Positions 33,992-46,860 of a stretch of DNA of 64,000 nucleotides are shown in pieces. How positions within the stretch are numbered: position 1 is the first letter of the stretch; every line of letters begins with the position of its first letter. Position numbers and translations under genes: made by a program. The notes below the pieces were generated by a model, which worked only from the letters and a program-made list of their open reading frames with translations, had not been told where the DNA came from and did not search any database. The stretch lies in NCBI RefSeq assembly GCF_003387075.1, contig NZ_QUMQ01000001.1:3038001-3102000 (forward strand). The letters run 5' to 3'. The DNA is from Asanoa ferruginea. GTDB taxonomy: Bacteria; Actinomycetota; Actinomycetes; Mycobacteriales; Micromonosporaceae.

Positions 33992-35527
33992 GTGCGCGAA
34001 GTGATGGACCGCGGGCTCGACGTCAGCGAAGCCGCGCGCCCCGTCCGGACCCGGCGCGCAGCCGCTAAGCCCCCCGCACCGGCCCGCAGTTCCCTGCTGC
34101 GCCGGATACCCGGCCGGCACGTCGCCCTGTCCCGCCGGGCGGCCTGGGAAGCGCGCTACATCCGTACCCTGTTGCTCGCCGATTTCCTGGTTGGTGCCGC
34201 CGCCGGCGGCCTGGCCTTCAAGCTGCGCTTCGGTGACGACCTGACCCGCTACAACCAGGACTACCTGGTGCTCTCGGCGCTGCTGCCGTTCGCACTGGTC
34301 GTCGCGGTCGGGCTGTCCCGCGTGTATGAGGCGCGGTTCCTGTTCGTCGGCACCGACGAGTATCAGCGGGTGATCCGGGCCGGGCTGAGCCTGATCGCCG
34401 GCGTCGCGATGGTCTCCTACGCGCTGGAGATCCCGCTCGCCCGCTCCTATGTGCTGATCGCCCTGCCGGCCGCCACCTTCGCCACCGTCGCGGTCCGCTT
34501 CGGCCTCCGCAAACGCCTGCACCGGGCGCGCAAGAAGGGCGACTGCCTGCGCCGGGTGATCGTGGTCGGTCACGAACTCGCCGTGATCCACCTGGCCCGG
34601 CAACTGTGCCGCGAGCGCTATCACGGCCTCGAGGTGGTCGGCGCCTGCCTGCCGCCGCAACACGACGGCGAGGTCGGGCTGCCGGTCTACGGCACCTTCG
34701 ACGACGTCGCGGACGCCGTCGACGTATCGGGCGCCGACACGGTGATCGTGCTGTCCTGCCCGGAGATCGACGGGCAGACGCTGCGCCGGCTGGCCTGGCG
34801 GCTGGAGCGCGACGAGATCGACCTGATCCTGGCCAACGCGCTGATCGACGTGGCCGGCGACCGCACCACCATCCGGCCGGTCGACGGGTTGCCGATGCTG
34901 CACGTCGAGCACCCGCGCCTGGAGGGCACCGCCCGGCTCGGCAAGGAGGTGTTCGATCGGTTGGGCGCCGCGTTGCTGGTGGCGCTGCTGTCACCCGTCC
35001 TGCTGGTCGTCGCCCTCTGCATCCGGCTCGAGTCACCAGGACCGGTACTCTTCCGGCAGGTACGCACCGGTCGCGATGGCCGGGAGTTCCTGATCTACAA
35101 GTTCCGCAGCATGTACCTCGACGCGGAGGCCCGGCTCGCGGAGCTGCGACACCTCAACGAGCACGACGGCGTCCTCTTCAAGATTCGCAACGACCCGCGG
35201 ATCACCCCGGTGGGGCGCCGGCTGCGCCGGTTCTCGCTCGACGAGCTTCCGCAGTTGTTCAACGTGCTGCTCGGCCAGATGTCGCTGGTGGGCCCGCGAC
35301 CGCCGCTGCCACAGGAAGTGGCGCAATACGCCGACGACGTGCGGCGCAGGCTCGCGGTCAAGCCCGGGATGACCGGGCTGTGGCAGGTGTCGGGCCGGTC
35401 CGACCTGCCGTGGGAGGAGGCGGTCCGGTTGGACCTGCGCTACGTGGAGAACTGGTCGCTCTCCCTCGATCTGGTGATCCTGATGCGCACCCTGGCCGCC
35501 GTCGTGCGCCCGAGCGGCGCCTACTGA
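33992..35527 (+). CDS. Undecaprenyl-phosphate sugar phosphotransferase (WbaP/CpsE-like)
   Basis: A 511-residue polyisoprenyl-phosphate hexose-1-phosphate transferase that should start assembly of an exopolysaccharide or glycan on a lipid carrier. N-terminal hydrophobic helices (about 55-180) are followed by a CoA-binding-like Rossmann domain with VIVVGHELAVIHLARQL. The C-terminal bacterial sugar transferase domain begins at the membrane segment LGAALLVALLSPVLLVVALCI, with SPGPVLFRQVRTGRDGREF, YKFRSM, DELPQLFNVLLGQMSLVGPRPPLP and the KPGMTGLWQVSGRS motif. The GTG at 33992 has GGGGGAGG at about 5-12 nt upstream; ATG 34004 is an alternative. It is followed after 19 bp by cysQ. Confidence 0.9.
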   Translation: MREVMDRGLDVSEAARPVRTRRAAAKPPAPARSSLLRRIPGRHVALSRRAAWEARYIRTLLLADFLVGAAAGGLAFKLRFGDDLTRYNQDYLVLSALLPFALVVAVGLSRVYEARFLFVGTDEYQRVIRAGLSLIAGVAMVSYALEIPLARSYVLIALPAATFATVAVRFGLRKRLHRARKKGDCLRRVIVVGHELAVIHLARQLCRERYHGLEVVGACLPPQHDGEVGLPVYGTFDDVADAVDVSGADTVIVLSCPEIDGQTLRRLAWRLERDEIDLILANALIDVAGDRTTIRPVDGLPMLHVEHPRLEGTARLGKEVFDRLGAALLVALLSPVLLVVALCIRLESPGPVLFRQVRTGRDGREFLIYKFRSMYLDAEARLAELRHLNEHDGVLFKIRNDPRITPVGRRLRRFSLDELPQLFNVLLGQMSLVGPRPPLPQEVAQYADDVRRRLAVKPGMTGLWQVSGRSDLPWEEAVRLDLRYVENWSLSLDLVILMRTLAAVVRPSGAY

Positions 35528-35546
35528 CAACGAGGAGACACCCCTC

Positions 35547-36341
35547 ATGACTCCGCCGGTGATCGATGGCGCGTTCGCCCGTTGGCTGGCCGGGCGCGCC
35601 GGTGACCTGTTGCTGCGTACCCGGGCCGAGGTCGGCTTCGCCGATCCGCACGCTTTGAAAGCGGCCGGCGACAAGCTGTCACACGAGCTGATGCGCACCG
35701 AGCTGGCCCGCTGGCGGCCGGCCGACGCGGTGCTCTCCGAGGAAGACAAGGACGCCCGGTCGCTTGGCAGCGGCGCCGATCGGCTCGGCGCCGAGCGGGT
35801 GTGGATCGTCGACCCGCTCGACGGCACCCGCGAGTTCTCCGAGGAGGGCCGTGACGACTGGGCGGTGCACGTGGCCCTCTGGGGTCGGCACGGCACCAGC
35901 CCGCACAAGCTGCTCGCCGGCGCGGTCGCGATCCCGGCACAGCACCGGACGCTGGCGACCGACTTTCCCCCCGCGTACCCCCCGATGGGTCCGCATCCTC
36001 GTTTGCGCCTGGCCGCGAGCCGCAGTCGGCCGCCGGCCTTCCTGGCCGACCTGGCCGCGGGGCTCAACGCCGAGCTGGTGCCGATGGGGTCGGCCGGCGT
36101 GAAGATCGCCGCGGTGGTCGGCGGCGAGGTCGACGCCTACGTGCACGCCGGTGGGCAATACGAGTGGGACTCCGCGGCGCCGGTCGCTGTGGCGACGGCC
36201 ACCGGGCTGCACGCTTCCCGGATCGACGGATCTGCGCTGAAATACAACGAGACCGATCCCCGGCTCCCCGATCTGGTGGTCTGTCGCAAAGATCTGGCAC
36301 CCCGGTTGCTCGCGGCGCTGCGGCAACACCTCGCGGGGTAG
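35547..36341 (+). CDS. cysQ: 3'(2'),5'-bisphosphate nucleotidase CysQ (inositol monophosphatase family)
   Basis: A 264-residue Mg2+-dependent, Li+-sensitive phosphatase of the IMPase fold. Metal ligands are in LSEEDKD (Glu65/66) and WIVDPLDGTREF (Asp89, Asp92, with Gly-Thr), and the C-terminal ligand is in QYEWDSAAP. Its position just upstream of cysD-cysN supports the CysQ role: dephosphorylating PAP, the by-product of sulfate reduction or sulfotransfer. It could also act on inositol or fructose phosphates, as mycobacterial CysQ does in vitro. A GAGGAGACA ribosome-binding site precedes the ATG at 35547. Confidence 0.88.
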   Translation: MTPPVIDGAFARWLAGRAGDLLLRTRAEVGFADPHALKAAGDKLSHELMRTELARWRPADAVLSEEDKDARSLGSGADRLGAERVWIVDPLDGTREFSEEGRDDWAVHVALWGRHGTSPHKLLAGAVAIPAQHRTLATDFPPAYPPMGPHPRLRLAASRSRPPAFLADLAAGLNAELVPMGSAGVKIAAVVGGEVDAYVHAGGQYEWDSAAPVAVATATGLHASRIDGSALKYNETDPRLPDLVVCRKDLAPRLLAALRQHLAG

Positions 36342-36358
36342 AGTCGCTCGGGAAAAAC

Positions 36359-36373
36359 CTAGTTAACCACTAG
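36359..36373. promoter_or_regulatory. Inverted repeat upstream of cysD
   Basis: CTAGT-TAACC-ACTAG is a perfect 5-bp inverted repeat in the 51-bp cysQ-cysD gap, followed by a noticeably AT-rich stretch and then GAAGGGG 6 nt before the cysD ATG. It could be an operator or an internal promoter element for cysDN. Function is unproven. Confidence 0.35.
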
Positions 36374-36392
36374 ACAATTGCGAAGGGGTTCC

Positions 36393-37298
36393 ATGCCGCC
36401 GGCCTACCGGGTCTCCCACCTCGCGGCGCTCGAGGCGGAGAGCATCTTCGTCATGCGCGAGGTCGTCGCCGAGTTGGAGCGCCCCGTGCTGCTCTTCTCG
36501 GGCGGCAAGGACTCGATCGTGATGCTCCGGCTCGCCGAGAAGGCGTTCGCACCGGCGCGAATCCCGTTCCCGGTGATGCACGTCGACACCGGTCACAACT
36601 TCCCCGAAGTGATCAACTTCCGCGACCGCCGGGTCGCCGAGCTCGGGCTGCACCTGGTGGTCGCCAGCGTGCCGGAGGCGATCGAGTCGGGCCTGGTGGT
36701 CGAGCCCGGCGACGGCACCCGCAACCGCATCCAGACGCCGGTGCTGCTCGACGCGGTGGAGAAATACCGCTTCGACGCGCTCTTCGGCGGCGCCCGGCGC
36801 GACGAGGAGAAGGCCCGCGCCAAGGAGCGGGTGTTCAGCTTCCGCGACGAGTTCGGCCAGTGGGACCCCAAGAACCAGCGCCCCGAGTTGTGGTCGCTCT
36901 ACAACGGCCGGCACCACACGGGCGAGTCGATCCGGGTGTTCCCGCTGTCCAACTGGACCGAACTCGACGTCTGGCACTACATCCAGCACGAGCGGCTCGA
37001 CCTGCCGTCGATCTACTACGCGCACGAGCGCTCGGTGATCTCCCGCGACGGCATGCTCTACGCCGTCAACGAGTTCATCTCGCCGCGCGGCGCCGAGCAG
37101 CCGTTCACCGCCAAGGTCCGCTACCGCACGGTCGGCGACGCGTCGTGCACGGCGGCGGTCGAGTCCGCCGCCGACACCGTCGAAAAGGTGATCGACGAGG
37201 TCGCCGCCACCCGGATCACCGAGCGGGGCGCCACCCGCGGCGATGACCGGGTCAGCGAGGCGGCCATGGAAGACCGCAAGCGAGAGGGCTACTTCTGA
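36393..37298 (+). CDS. cysD: Sulfate adenylyltransferase subunit 2
   Basis: This 301-residue protein is the catalytic subunit of ATP sulfurylase, activating sulfate to APS. The PP-loop SGGKDS lies at 36-41, with MHVDTGHNFPEV, FGGARRDEEKARAKER and FPLSNWTELDVWHYI, all hallmark CysD blocks; the C-terminus DRKREGYF is also typical. The ATG at 36393 is selected because GAAGGGG precedes it; a TTG at 36378 would lie before that ribosome-binding site. The stop overlaps the cysN ATG (TGATG), giving equimolar translation of the CysDN complex. Confidence 0.96.
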   Translation: MPPAYRVSHLAALEAESIFVMREVVAELERPVLLFSGGKDSIVMLRLAEKAFAPARIPFPVMHVDTGHNFPEVINFRDRRVAELGLHLVVASVPEAIESGLVVEPGDGTRNRIQTPVLLDAVEKYRFDALFGGARRDEEKARAKERVFSFRDEFGQWDPKNQRPELWSLYNGRHHTGESIRVFPLSNWTELDVWHYIQHERLDLPSIYYAHERSVISRDGMLYAVNEFISPRGAEQPFTAKVRYRTVGDASCTAAVESAADTVEKVIDEVAATRITERGATRGDDRVSEAAMEDRKREGYF

Positions 37299-38581
37299 TG
37301 TCGCCGACTGCTACCGAGCAGCGCACGATGGACCTGCTCCGGTTCGCGACCGCGGGCAGCGTCGACGACGGCAAGTCGACGCTGATCGGCCGGCTGCTCT
37401 TCGACACCAAGTCGCTCTTCACCGACCAGCTGGCGGCCGTCGAGGCGGTCAGCGCGGCCCGCGGCGACGAATACACCAACCTGGCGCTGCTCACCGACGG
37501 CCTGCGGGCCGAGCGCGAGCAGGGCATCACGATCGACGTGGCCTACCGCTATTTCGCGACGCCGCGCCGCAAGTTCATCATCGCCGACACTCCCGGGCAC
37601 ATTCAGTACACCCGCAACATGGTGACCGGCGCGTCCACCGCCGACCTGGCGCTGATCCTCGTCGACGCCCGCAAGGGCCTGGTCGAGCAGTCCCGCCGGC
37701 ACGCGTTCCTGTGCTCGCTGCTGCGGGTGCCGCATCTGGTCCTCTGCGTCAACAAGATGGACCTGGTCGACTGGTCGCAGGAGGTCTACGAGCGGATCGC
37801 CGACGAGTTCACCGCGTTCGCGGCCAAGCTCGAGGCACCCGACCTGTCGGTGGTCCCGATCTCGGCCCTCAAGGGCGACAACATCGCGTCCCGCTCCGAA
37901 AACATGCCGTGGTACGAGGGTCCGTCGCTGCTGCACCACCTGGAGCGCGTACACATCGCGTCTGACCGCAATCTCGTCGACGTGCGTTTCCCGGTGCAGT
38001 ATGTGATCCGTCCACAGTCGACAACGGTGACCGATTATCGGGGTTATGCCGGGCAGGTCGCGTCTGGGGTGCTCAAGCCGGGCGACGAGGTGATGGTGCT
38101 GCCGTCGGGGCTGACCAGCCGGATCGCCGCGATTGACACCGCTGATGGGCCGGTGGCCGAGGCATTCCCGCCGATGTCGGTGACTGTCCGTCTCGAGGAC
38201 GAGATCGACATCTCGCGGGGTGACCTGATCTGCCGGCCGAACAACGCGCCTGCCGTCGCTCAAGACATCGAGGCGATGATCTGCTGGATGGATGAGAGCA
38301 AGCCGCTGCGGGTGGGTGGAAAATACGCGCTCAAGCACACGACGCGGTCCGTGCGGGCGGTTGTTCGGGATCTGCATTATCGGCTCGACGTGAACTCGCT
38401 GCATCGGGATGAAGAGGCGGGGGAGTTGCGGCTCAACGAGATCGGTCGCTTGAAGCTGCGGACCACGGCGCCGCTGTTGGCCGACGAGTATCGCCGGAAC
38501 CGCACGACCGGCGGCTTCATCCTGATCGACGAAGCCACTCACCGGACCGTTGCCGCGGGCATGATTGTGGAAGCTAGCTAG
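37298..38581 (+). CDS. cysN: Sulfate adenylyltransferase subunit 1 (GTPase)
   Basis: This 427-residue EF-Tu-like GTPase drives APS formation by CysD. G motifs are GSVDDGKST (20-28), DTPGH (97-101) and NKMD (152-155). RGITIDVAYRYF is replaced by the EQGITIDVAYRYF switch region typical of CysN. Beta-barrel domains II and III follow. There is no C-terminal APS-kinase (CysC) domain, unlike mycobacterial CysNC, so APS kinase or APS reductase must be encoded elsewhere. The last 600 bp use many more T-ending codons (GAT, CAT, TAT, GTT) than the first 600 bp, a shift visible from about 37990. The gene is followed by the 1.4-kb non-coding repeat region. Confidence 0.95.
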   Translation: MSPTATEQRTMDLLRFATAGSVDDGKSTLIGRLLFDTKSLFTDQLAAVEAVSAARGDEYTNLALLTDGLRAEREQGITIDVAYRYFATPRRKFIIADTPGHIQYTRNMVTGASTADLALILVDARKGLVEQSRRHAFLCSLLRVPHLVLCVNKMDLVDWSQEVYERIADEFTAFAAKLEAPDLSVVPISALKGDNIASRSENMPWYEGPSLLHHLERVHIASDRNLVDVRFPVQYVIRPQSTTVTDYRGYAGQVASGVLKPGDEVMVLPSGLTSRIAAIDTADGPVAEAFPPMSVTVRLEDEIDISRGDLICRPNNAPAVAQDIEAMICWMDESKPLRVGGKYALKHTTRSVRAVVRDLHYRLDVNSLHRDEEAGELRLNEIGRLKLRTTAPLLADEYRRNRTTGGFILIDEATHRTVAAGMIVEAS

Positions 38582-38880
38582 TTTGGGGCTTGGCCCCTAC
38601 CGGGGCGCTGCCCCGGACTTGGCCGCTCCGGACTCGGCCGCCCTAAAGAGATCCCGCCTCCACCCTGCCGGTGGGATGTGGGTTCTGGCCCAAGCTGCGC
38701 CACGCAGCCCATGATCATGTGCACGTGGCCAGTACCGGCTGGCCGACTCCGCATGATCATGTGCACCTCATCGACAACCAGCACGGCGTGTCGTGCAGAC
38801 GCGGCACACATGATCATGGCGGAAGCCGCGTGTCGTGCAGATGGGGTGCACACGATCAAGCCCAGCGTCCCGATCCAGTA
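38582..38880. repeat. Non-coding region with four TGATCATGTGCAC-like motifs
   Basis: No gene is supported here. CATGATCATGTGCAC occurs at 38710-38724 and exactly again at 38752-38766. Two more divergent copies are in the opposite orientation (CACATGATCATGGC near 38807-38820 and GTGCACACGATCA at about 38847-38859). The last two sit inside imperfect direct repeats beginning CGTGTCGTGCAGA (about 38787 and 38829). The 8-bp palindrome ATGATCAT is the common core. The spacing of the exact copies is 42 bp. These may be protein-binding sites or the remains of a repeat element. Confidence 0.6.
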
Positions 38881-38928
38881 GATTTAGGAAAAAACTGGTA
38901 GCTGGGGCGACCAGTTTTTTCCTAGATC
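38881..38928. terminator. Strong bidirectional terminator hairpin
   Basis: Arms GATTTAGGAAAAAACTGGT (38881-38899) and ACCAGTTTTTTCCTAGATC (38910-38928) pair over 19 bp with one G-U pair around the loop AGCTGGGGCG. Runs of six A and six T lie within the stem, so transcripts from either side end in a U-rich 3' strand. It lies 300 bp beyond cysN and shields the repeat array and the minus-strand galK operon from each other. Confidence 0.85.
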
Positions 38929-38994
38929 GCGTCGTCGCCGGCGCGGCGCAGCGCGACACACGGACAAAAGGCGACGCGGCAGCCTCCGAAGCGC

Positions 38995-40018
38995 AGTGGG
39001 CGCTGAGGTTGCGGCGGGCGCCGCTGATCGGTCACCTACCGCCCGCGGCGGTGGCATTAGGCCGCCCGGCCGGCGCTGAGATGGCGGCCGGGGCCGTCCA
39101 TCGGGCACTCGCCGCCCGCGGCATAAGAAGCGTGGTCGGCGTTGAGCGGCGCCCACCGATCGCCCGCCGCGCTACGATGGCGTTGAGCCAGGTGGTCGGC
39201 GCTGAAGCGGCAGCTGGTGCCGCCGATCGGGCACTCACCGCCCTCGGCGGCGCGTAAGAAGCGTGGTCGGCGCTGAGCGGCGCCCACCGATCGCCCGCCG
39301 CGCTACGACGGCGCTCAGCCAGGTGGTCGGCGCTGAAGCGGCAGCTGGTGCCGCCGATCGGGCACTCACCGCCCTCGGCGGCGCGTAAGAAGCGTGGTCG
39401 GCGCTGAGCGGCGCCCACCGATCGCCCGCCGCGCTACGACGGCGTTAAGCCAGGTGGTCGGCGCTGAAGCGGCAGCCGGCGCCGCCCATCGGGCACTCAC
39501 CGCCTGCGGCGGCCGCGTGGTCGGCGCTTGCGGCGGTGCCCACCGATCACCTGCCGCGCGGCGACGGTGTTGAGCCGCGTGGTCGGCGCTGAAGCGGCGG
39601 CCGGGGCCGCCGATCGGGCACTCACCGCCCGCGGCGGCGGCGTAAGAAGCGCGTGGTCGGCGCTTGCGGCGGTGCCCACCGATCACCCGCCGCGCGGCGA
39701 CGGCGTTGAGCCACGTGGTCGGCGCTGAAGCGGCGGCCGGGGCCGCCTATCGGGCACTCACCGCCCGCGGCGGCGGCGTAAGAAGCGCGTGGTCGGCGCT
39801 TGCGGCGGCGCCCACCGATCACCCGCCGCGCGGCGACGGCGTTGAGCCACGTGGTCGGCGCTGAAGCGGCGGCCGGCGCCGCCTATCGGGCACTCACCGC
39901 CCGCGGCGGCGGCGTAAGAGGCGTGGTCGGCGCTGAGCGGCGCCCACCGATTACCCGCCGCGACGGCGACGGCGTTAAGCCACGTGGTCGGCACTGAAGC
40001 GGCAGCCGGCGCCGCCTA
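38995..40018. repeat. Tandem repeat array, about 131-bp units with two related halves
   Basis: GGGCACTC recurs at 39103, 39229, 39360, 39491, 39616, 39752 and 39888, giving periods of 126, 131, 131, 125, 136 and 136 bp. Each unit has two halves that both begin GTGGTCGGCGCTGA or a one- to two-base variant, found at 39132, 39192, 39263, 39323, 39394, 39454, 39517, 39579, 39653, 39715, 39789, 39851, 39923 and 39984, so spacings alternate at about 61 and 72 bp. A degenerate copy precedes (from about 38995) and the last unit is truncated at the stop codon of the rhomboid-like gene. Periods are not multiples of three and stops occur in every frame, so it is non-coding. Confidence 0.85.
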
Positions 40019-40740
40019 GCGCTGGCGGCGGGTTGCTGCGTAGGTCAGGCCGGCGCCGAGGAGAAGGGGCGGGCCGTGGATGTTGCGTAGGGCGGTCAGG
40101 GCTACCCCAACCAGCAGTGCGCCAACACCCACGATGCGGCCCAGGGTGCGGTTGCCGCGCCCCGTTTCGCCGCCGGCTATCAGTGCGACCTGCACCGCCA
40201 CCCCCGCAGCGACGCCGACATAAAGGGCCACCTCGCTCGCCGTGCCGAGCAGGGCCACCGACCACCAGGCCACGCCGGCCGGCATCCACAGGTGGCGTGG
40301 TCGCAGGTCTGCGCCGATGGCGTCTGGGCGCCAGGCCGCGCTTGCCCGCAACGGCCGGGTCAGCAGCGCGACCGTGAGTGCGCCCGCCAGGCCGCAGATG
40401 GCGATCGAGTTGCCACCCCCGGTCGGCTGCCAGGCCACCGCGATCGCCTCGGCCACCAGGCCGACGCCGAAATAGCACGTTGCCCAGAGCCAGCGGCGCA
40501 GGGTGAGTTCGGCCAGCGAGCCGACCACTACCAGGAAGAACAGGTTGGAGATGGTGCCGAACCAGCCGCCGTCCTGCACCAGCAGCGACGTGAACAGGCG
40601 CCAGACCTCGCCGTCGCGGATTGCCGGGGTGCGTTGCAGCGAGGTGAGCACCGACGGGAACGCGAATTGGAGCAGGCTGGGCACCGCCGTCAGCACGAAA
40701 ACGGCGAGCGTCAGCGGATAGGGGCGCAGACGGAGCAGGG

Positions 40741-40744
<4 letters not shown>
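40016..40744 (-). CDS. Rhomboid-like polytopic membrane protein, probable pseudoprotease
   Basis: A 242-residue protein with about seven hydrophobic helices. The order resembles rhomboids: an early RDGEVWRLFTSLLVQDGGWFGTISNLFFLVVVGSLAELTLRRW loop and helix, then a helix with GGGNSIAICGLAGAL where proteases have GxSGxxxGLxG. Ser is present, but the next residue is Ile rather than Gly, and no obvious catalytic His helix follows (the only later His are in loops). It may be a degenerate or inactive member. Its ATG overlaps the galK stop (ATGA), so it is translated from the galK mRNA. Its stop codon is also the boundary of the tandem repeat array. Confidence 0.6.
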
Positions 40745-41901
<1,157 letters not shown>

Positions 41902-41951
41902 CCCATCACAACGGTTCGGCGCGGGGAGCGCGACGTGTCTACGATCGCTGC

Positions 41952-42985
41952 ATGCAGGCAGGGCCCGCTGCTAGTCAACCCGGCACAGCCGGGCCCCGTC
42001 GGCGTTTTCCGGCGGGGCGTCCCCAGCGCAATCCAGGTCCGGTCGCCCGGCGCCTCGCCCGTCTCGTGGTGCGCACCGCCGACGGGCTGACCGCGGCGCT
42101 CGGCGCCGACCCGTCTTCCGGACGCGAGCAGATCAGCGAAGCTGACCTGCGCGAACTGGTGGCCGCCAACACCCGTCTCGATCCGGTCGAACGCCGGATC
42201 ATCGACGAGGTGCTGGTCGCTCGCGACACCATGGTGCGCGAGGTGATGCGGGCGCGCACCGAGGTGATGTTCCTGTCCGCGGGACTCACCCTGGCCGAAG
42301 CCGCCCATCGGGTACGCGAGCAGACACACACCCGCTATCCCGTCATCGACGGCACCCACGACGACGTCGTCGGTTTCGTACACCTGCGGGATCTGCTCAT
42401 CCGGCCTGAAGGCGACGGTCGGCTGACGATCGGCGACCTGACCCGCGAGGTCAAGCGGATCCCGGCGAGCAAGCGGGTTCTGGTCGCGCTCAGTGAGATG
42501 CGCCGCGAGCGGCACCACCTGGCCGTGGTGATCGACGAATACGGCGGCACCGCCGGGATCGTGACCCTCGAAGACCTGATCGAAGAGGTGGTCGGCGAGA
42601 TTCACGACGAGTACGACGTCGAGCCCGACCCGGTGCCCGGCCGCCAGACCGACCTCGACGGCCGGCTCAACCTCGCCGACTTCGCCGAGCGCGCGGGATT
42701 CGACCTGCCGCCCGGCCCCTACGAGACGGTCGGCGGCTATGTGATGGCCCGGCTGGGCCGGGTGCCCCGGGTCGGCGACGAAGCGCCGGTTCCCGCCACC
42801 GCGGAAGGTGCCGACGGCTGGGTGCTGCGAGTGCTCGAATTGGACGGTCGCCGGGTCTCCCGGGTCGCCATCCGCGTCGTCGACCTGCCGCCACCGCCCG
42901 AGCCCGCCCAGGTGATCGCGACCATCCCCATGCCGATGCTGCCACCGCGCCGAGAGCCGGCGACCGAACGGGCCACCGCCCGCGA

Positions 42986-42989
<4 letters not shown>
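41952..42989 (+). CDS. CBS-pair / CorC-HlyC domain protein without the membrane domain
   Basis: A 345-residue cytosolic protein of the hemolysin-C/CorC type. A basic N-terminus (residues 1-45) is followed by LVAANTRLDPVERRIIDEVLVARDTMVREVMRARTEVMFL, typical of the segment entering the CBS pair. Two CBS repeats (about 90-205) contain TRYPVIDGTHDDVVGFVHLRDLL and HHLAVVIDEYGGTAGIVTLEDLIEEVVGEIHDE. A transporter-associated CorC_HlyC domain follows (about 225-310, FDLPPGPYETVGGYVMARLGR). The usual N-terminal DUF21/CNNM membrane domain is absent, as in CorC, so it probably regulates a Mg2+/Co2+ or other transporter encoded elsewhere. It overlaps the next convergent gene by 4 nt. Confidence 0.85.
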
Positions 42990-45830
<2,841 letters not shown>

Positions 45831-45872
45831 GCCTGACCCACCGCCCGCGCGGGTCCGCGTAGATCCGTAAGA

Positions 45873-46853
45873 ATGTCCCGTGTGAACCCACTCGCGCGGC
45901 TCGAGGCCGGTATCAACCGGGCCATCGACCGCGCGCGCCAGCGGTCCGGCGCCTTCGACCACTTCTGGCGGGCCGCCGACCGGTTCGGCTACGTGCTGGG
46001 TGGCCGGCTGGCCGCGGCGATCGCCTACTACGGGTTCTTCGCGATCTTCGCCTTCGCCCTGGTCGGCTACGCCGCCTTCGGCTTCGTGCTCAACGACCGC
46101 GGTGTCAACGAGGCTGTCGTCACCTTCCTCACCGACAACCTGCCGTTCCTCGACATCAAGAGCGTCGAGGACGCGGTCAACGGTGTGCAGACCACCGGCC
46201 GGCCGATCGGCATCATCGGCCTGATCGGGCTGGTGTTCACCGGCATCGGCTGGGTCGAGGCGCTGCGCTCCTCGCAGCGCGCCGTGCACGGCTTCAAGCA
46301 ACAGCCCGGCAACCTCGTCGTGCGCCGGATCATCGATATCGGTGTCCTGCTGCTGGTCTTCGTCATGCTGATCGTCTCGGTCGGCGCCGTCGACGGGCTC
46401 AGGACGCTGCTCACCTGGCTGATCGGCGACGGCGGCGTCTGGCTGATGGTGCTCACCTATGTCCTGACCGTCATGGTCAACCTGGTGATCGGCTTCGCGC
46501 TGCTGTGCGTGATCCCGCGGATCCGGATGAGCCCGATCCGGCTGATCCTGCCGATGGTGATGGTCAGCGGCGGGCTGACGATCCTCAACTCGGTCGGGCG
46601 GCTCTACGTCGACTGGGTCCGCAGCAACGCGGCGTACGCCCTGATCGGTCCGATCGGGCTGTTGATCTATCTTTATCTGTTCAACCAGGTGTTGATCTGG
46701 GCGGCGGCCGCCGCTGCCACCGACACGCACGGCACCGTGCGCGATCTGAGCGCTGAACGGGAGAACGTGCCGCCGCCCCATGCCACCTCGCCGGTCGATC
46801 ATGACGAAGATGACCCGCCGAACGGGCACCAGGGGCCGTCCAGCGGCGCATGA
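45873..46853 (+). CDS. YihY/YhjD family (BrkB-like) membrane protein
   Basis: A 326-residue protein with about six membrane helices: GGRLAAAIAYYGFFAIFAFALVGYA near the N-terminus with the family-typical AYY motif, IGIIGLIGLVFTGIGW, the helix after VVRRIIDIG, VWLMVLTYVLTVMVNLVIGFAL, RLILPMVMVSGGLTILN and YALIGPIGLLIYLYLFNQVLIWAAA. The C-terminal tail is polar and acidic. YihY proteins have no settled function; they were once annotated as ribonuclease BN, which is incorrect. The trpS-yihY adjacency is conserved in actinobacteria. Start ATG 45873; GTG 45882 (VNPLARLE) is possible. Confidence 0.87.
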   Translation: MSRVNPLARLEAGINRAIDRARQRSGAFDHFWRAADRFGYVLGGRLAAAIAYYGFFAIFAFALVGYAAFGFVLNDRGVNEAVVTFLTDNLPFLDIKSVEDAVNGVQTTGRPIGIIGLIGLVFTGIGWVEALRSSQRAVHGFKQQPGNLVVRRIIDIGVLLLVFVMLIVSVGAVDGLRTLLTWLIGDGGVWLMVLTYVLTVMVNLVIGFALLCVIPRIRMSPIRLILPMVMVSGGLTILNSVGRLYVDWVRSNAAYALIGPIGLLIYLYLFNQVLIWAAAAAATDTHGTVRDLSAERENVPPPHATSPVDHDEDDPPNGHQGPSSGA

Positions 46854-46860
46854 TGGTCGG

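Noticed and set aside
36342-36392. Sulfur- or SAM-responsive riboswitch before cysD
   Set aside because: The gap is only 51 bp and shows just one small inverted repeat; there is no room for a riboswitch fold.
38678-38881. Short open frames over the TGATCATGTGCAC motifs
   Set aside because: They translate the repeats themselves, lack start signals and are interrupted at once by the terminator hairpin.
39032-39994. Several minus-strand open frames with a repeated GECPIGG peptide in the tandem array
   Set aside because: Unit lengths of 125-136 bp are mostly not multiples of three, so the peptide frame is broken in every unit and stops recur; the similarity is only a reflection of the DNA repeat.
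38995-40018. Possible CRISPR array
   Set aside because: Units are contiguous and about 131 bp long with two related halves; there are no unique spacers and no cas genes.
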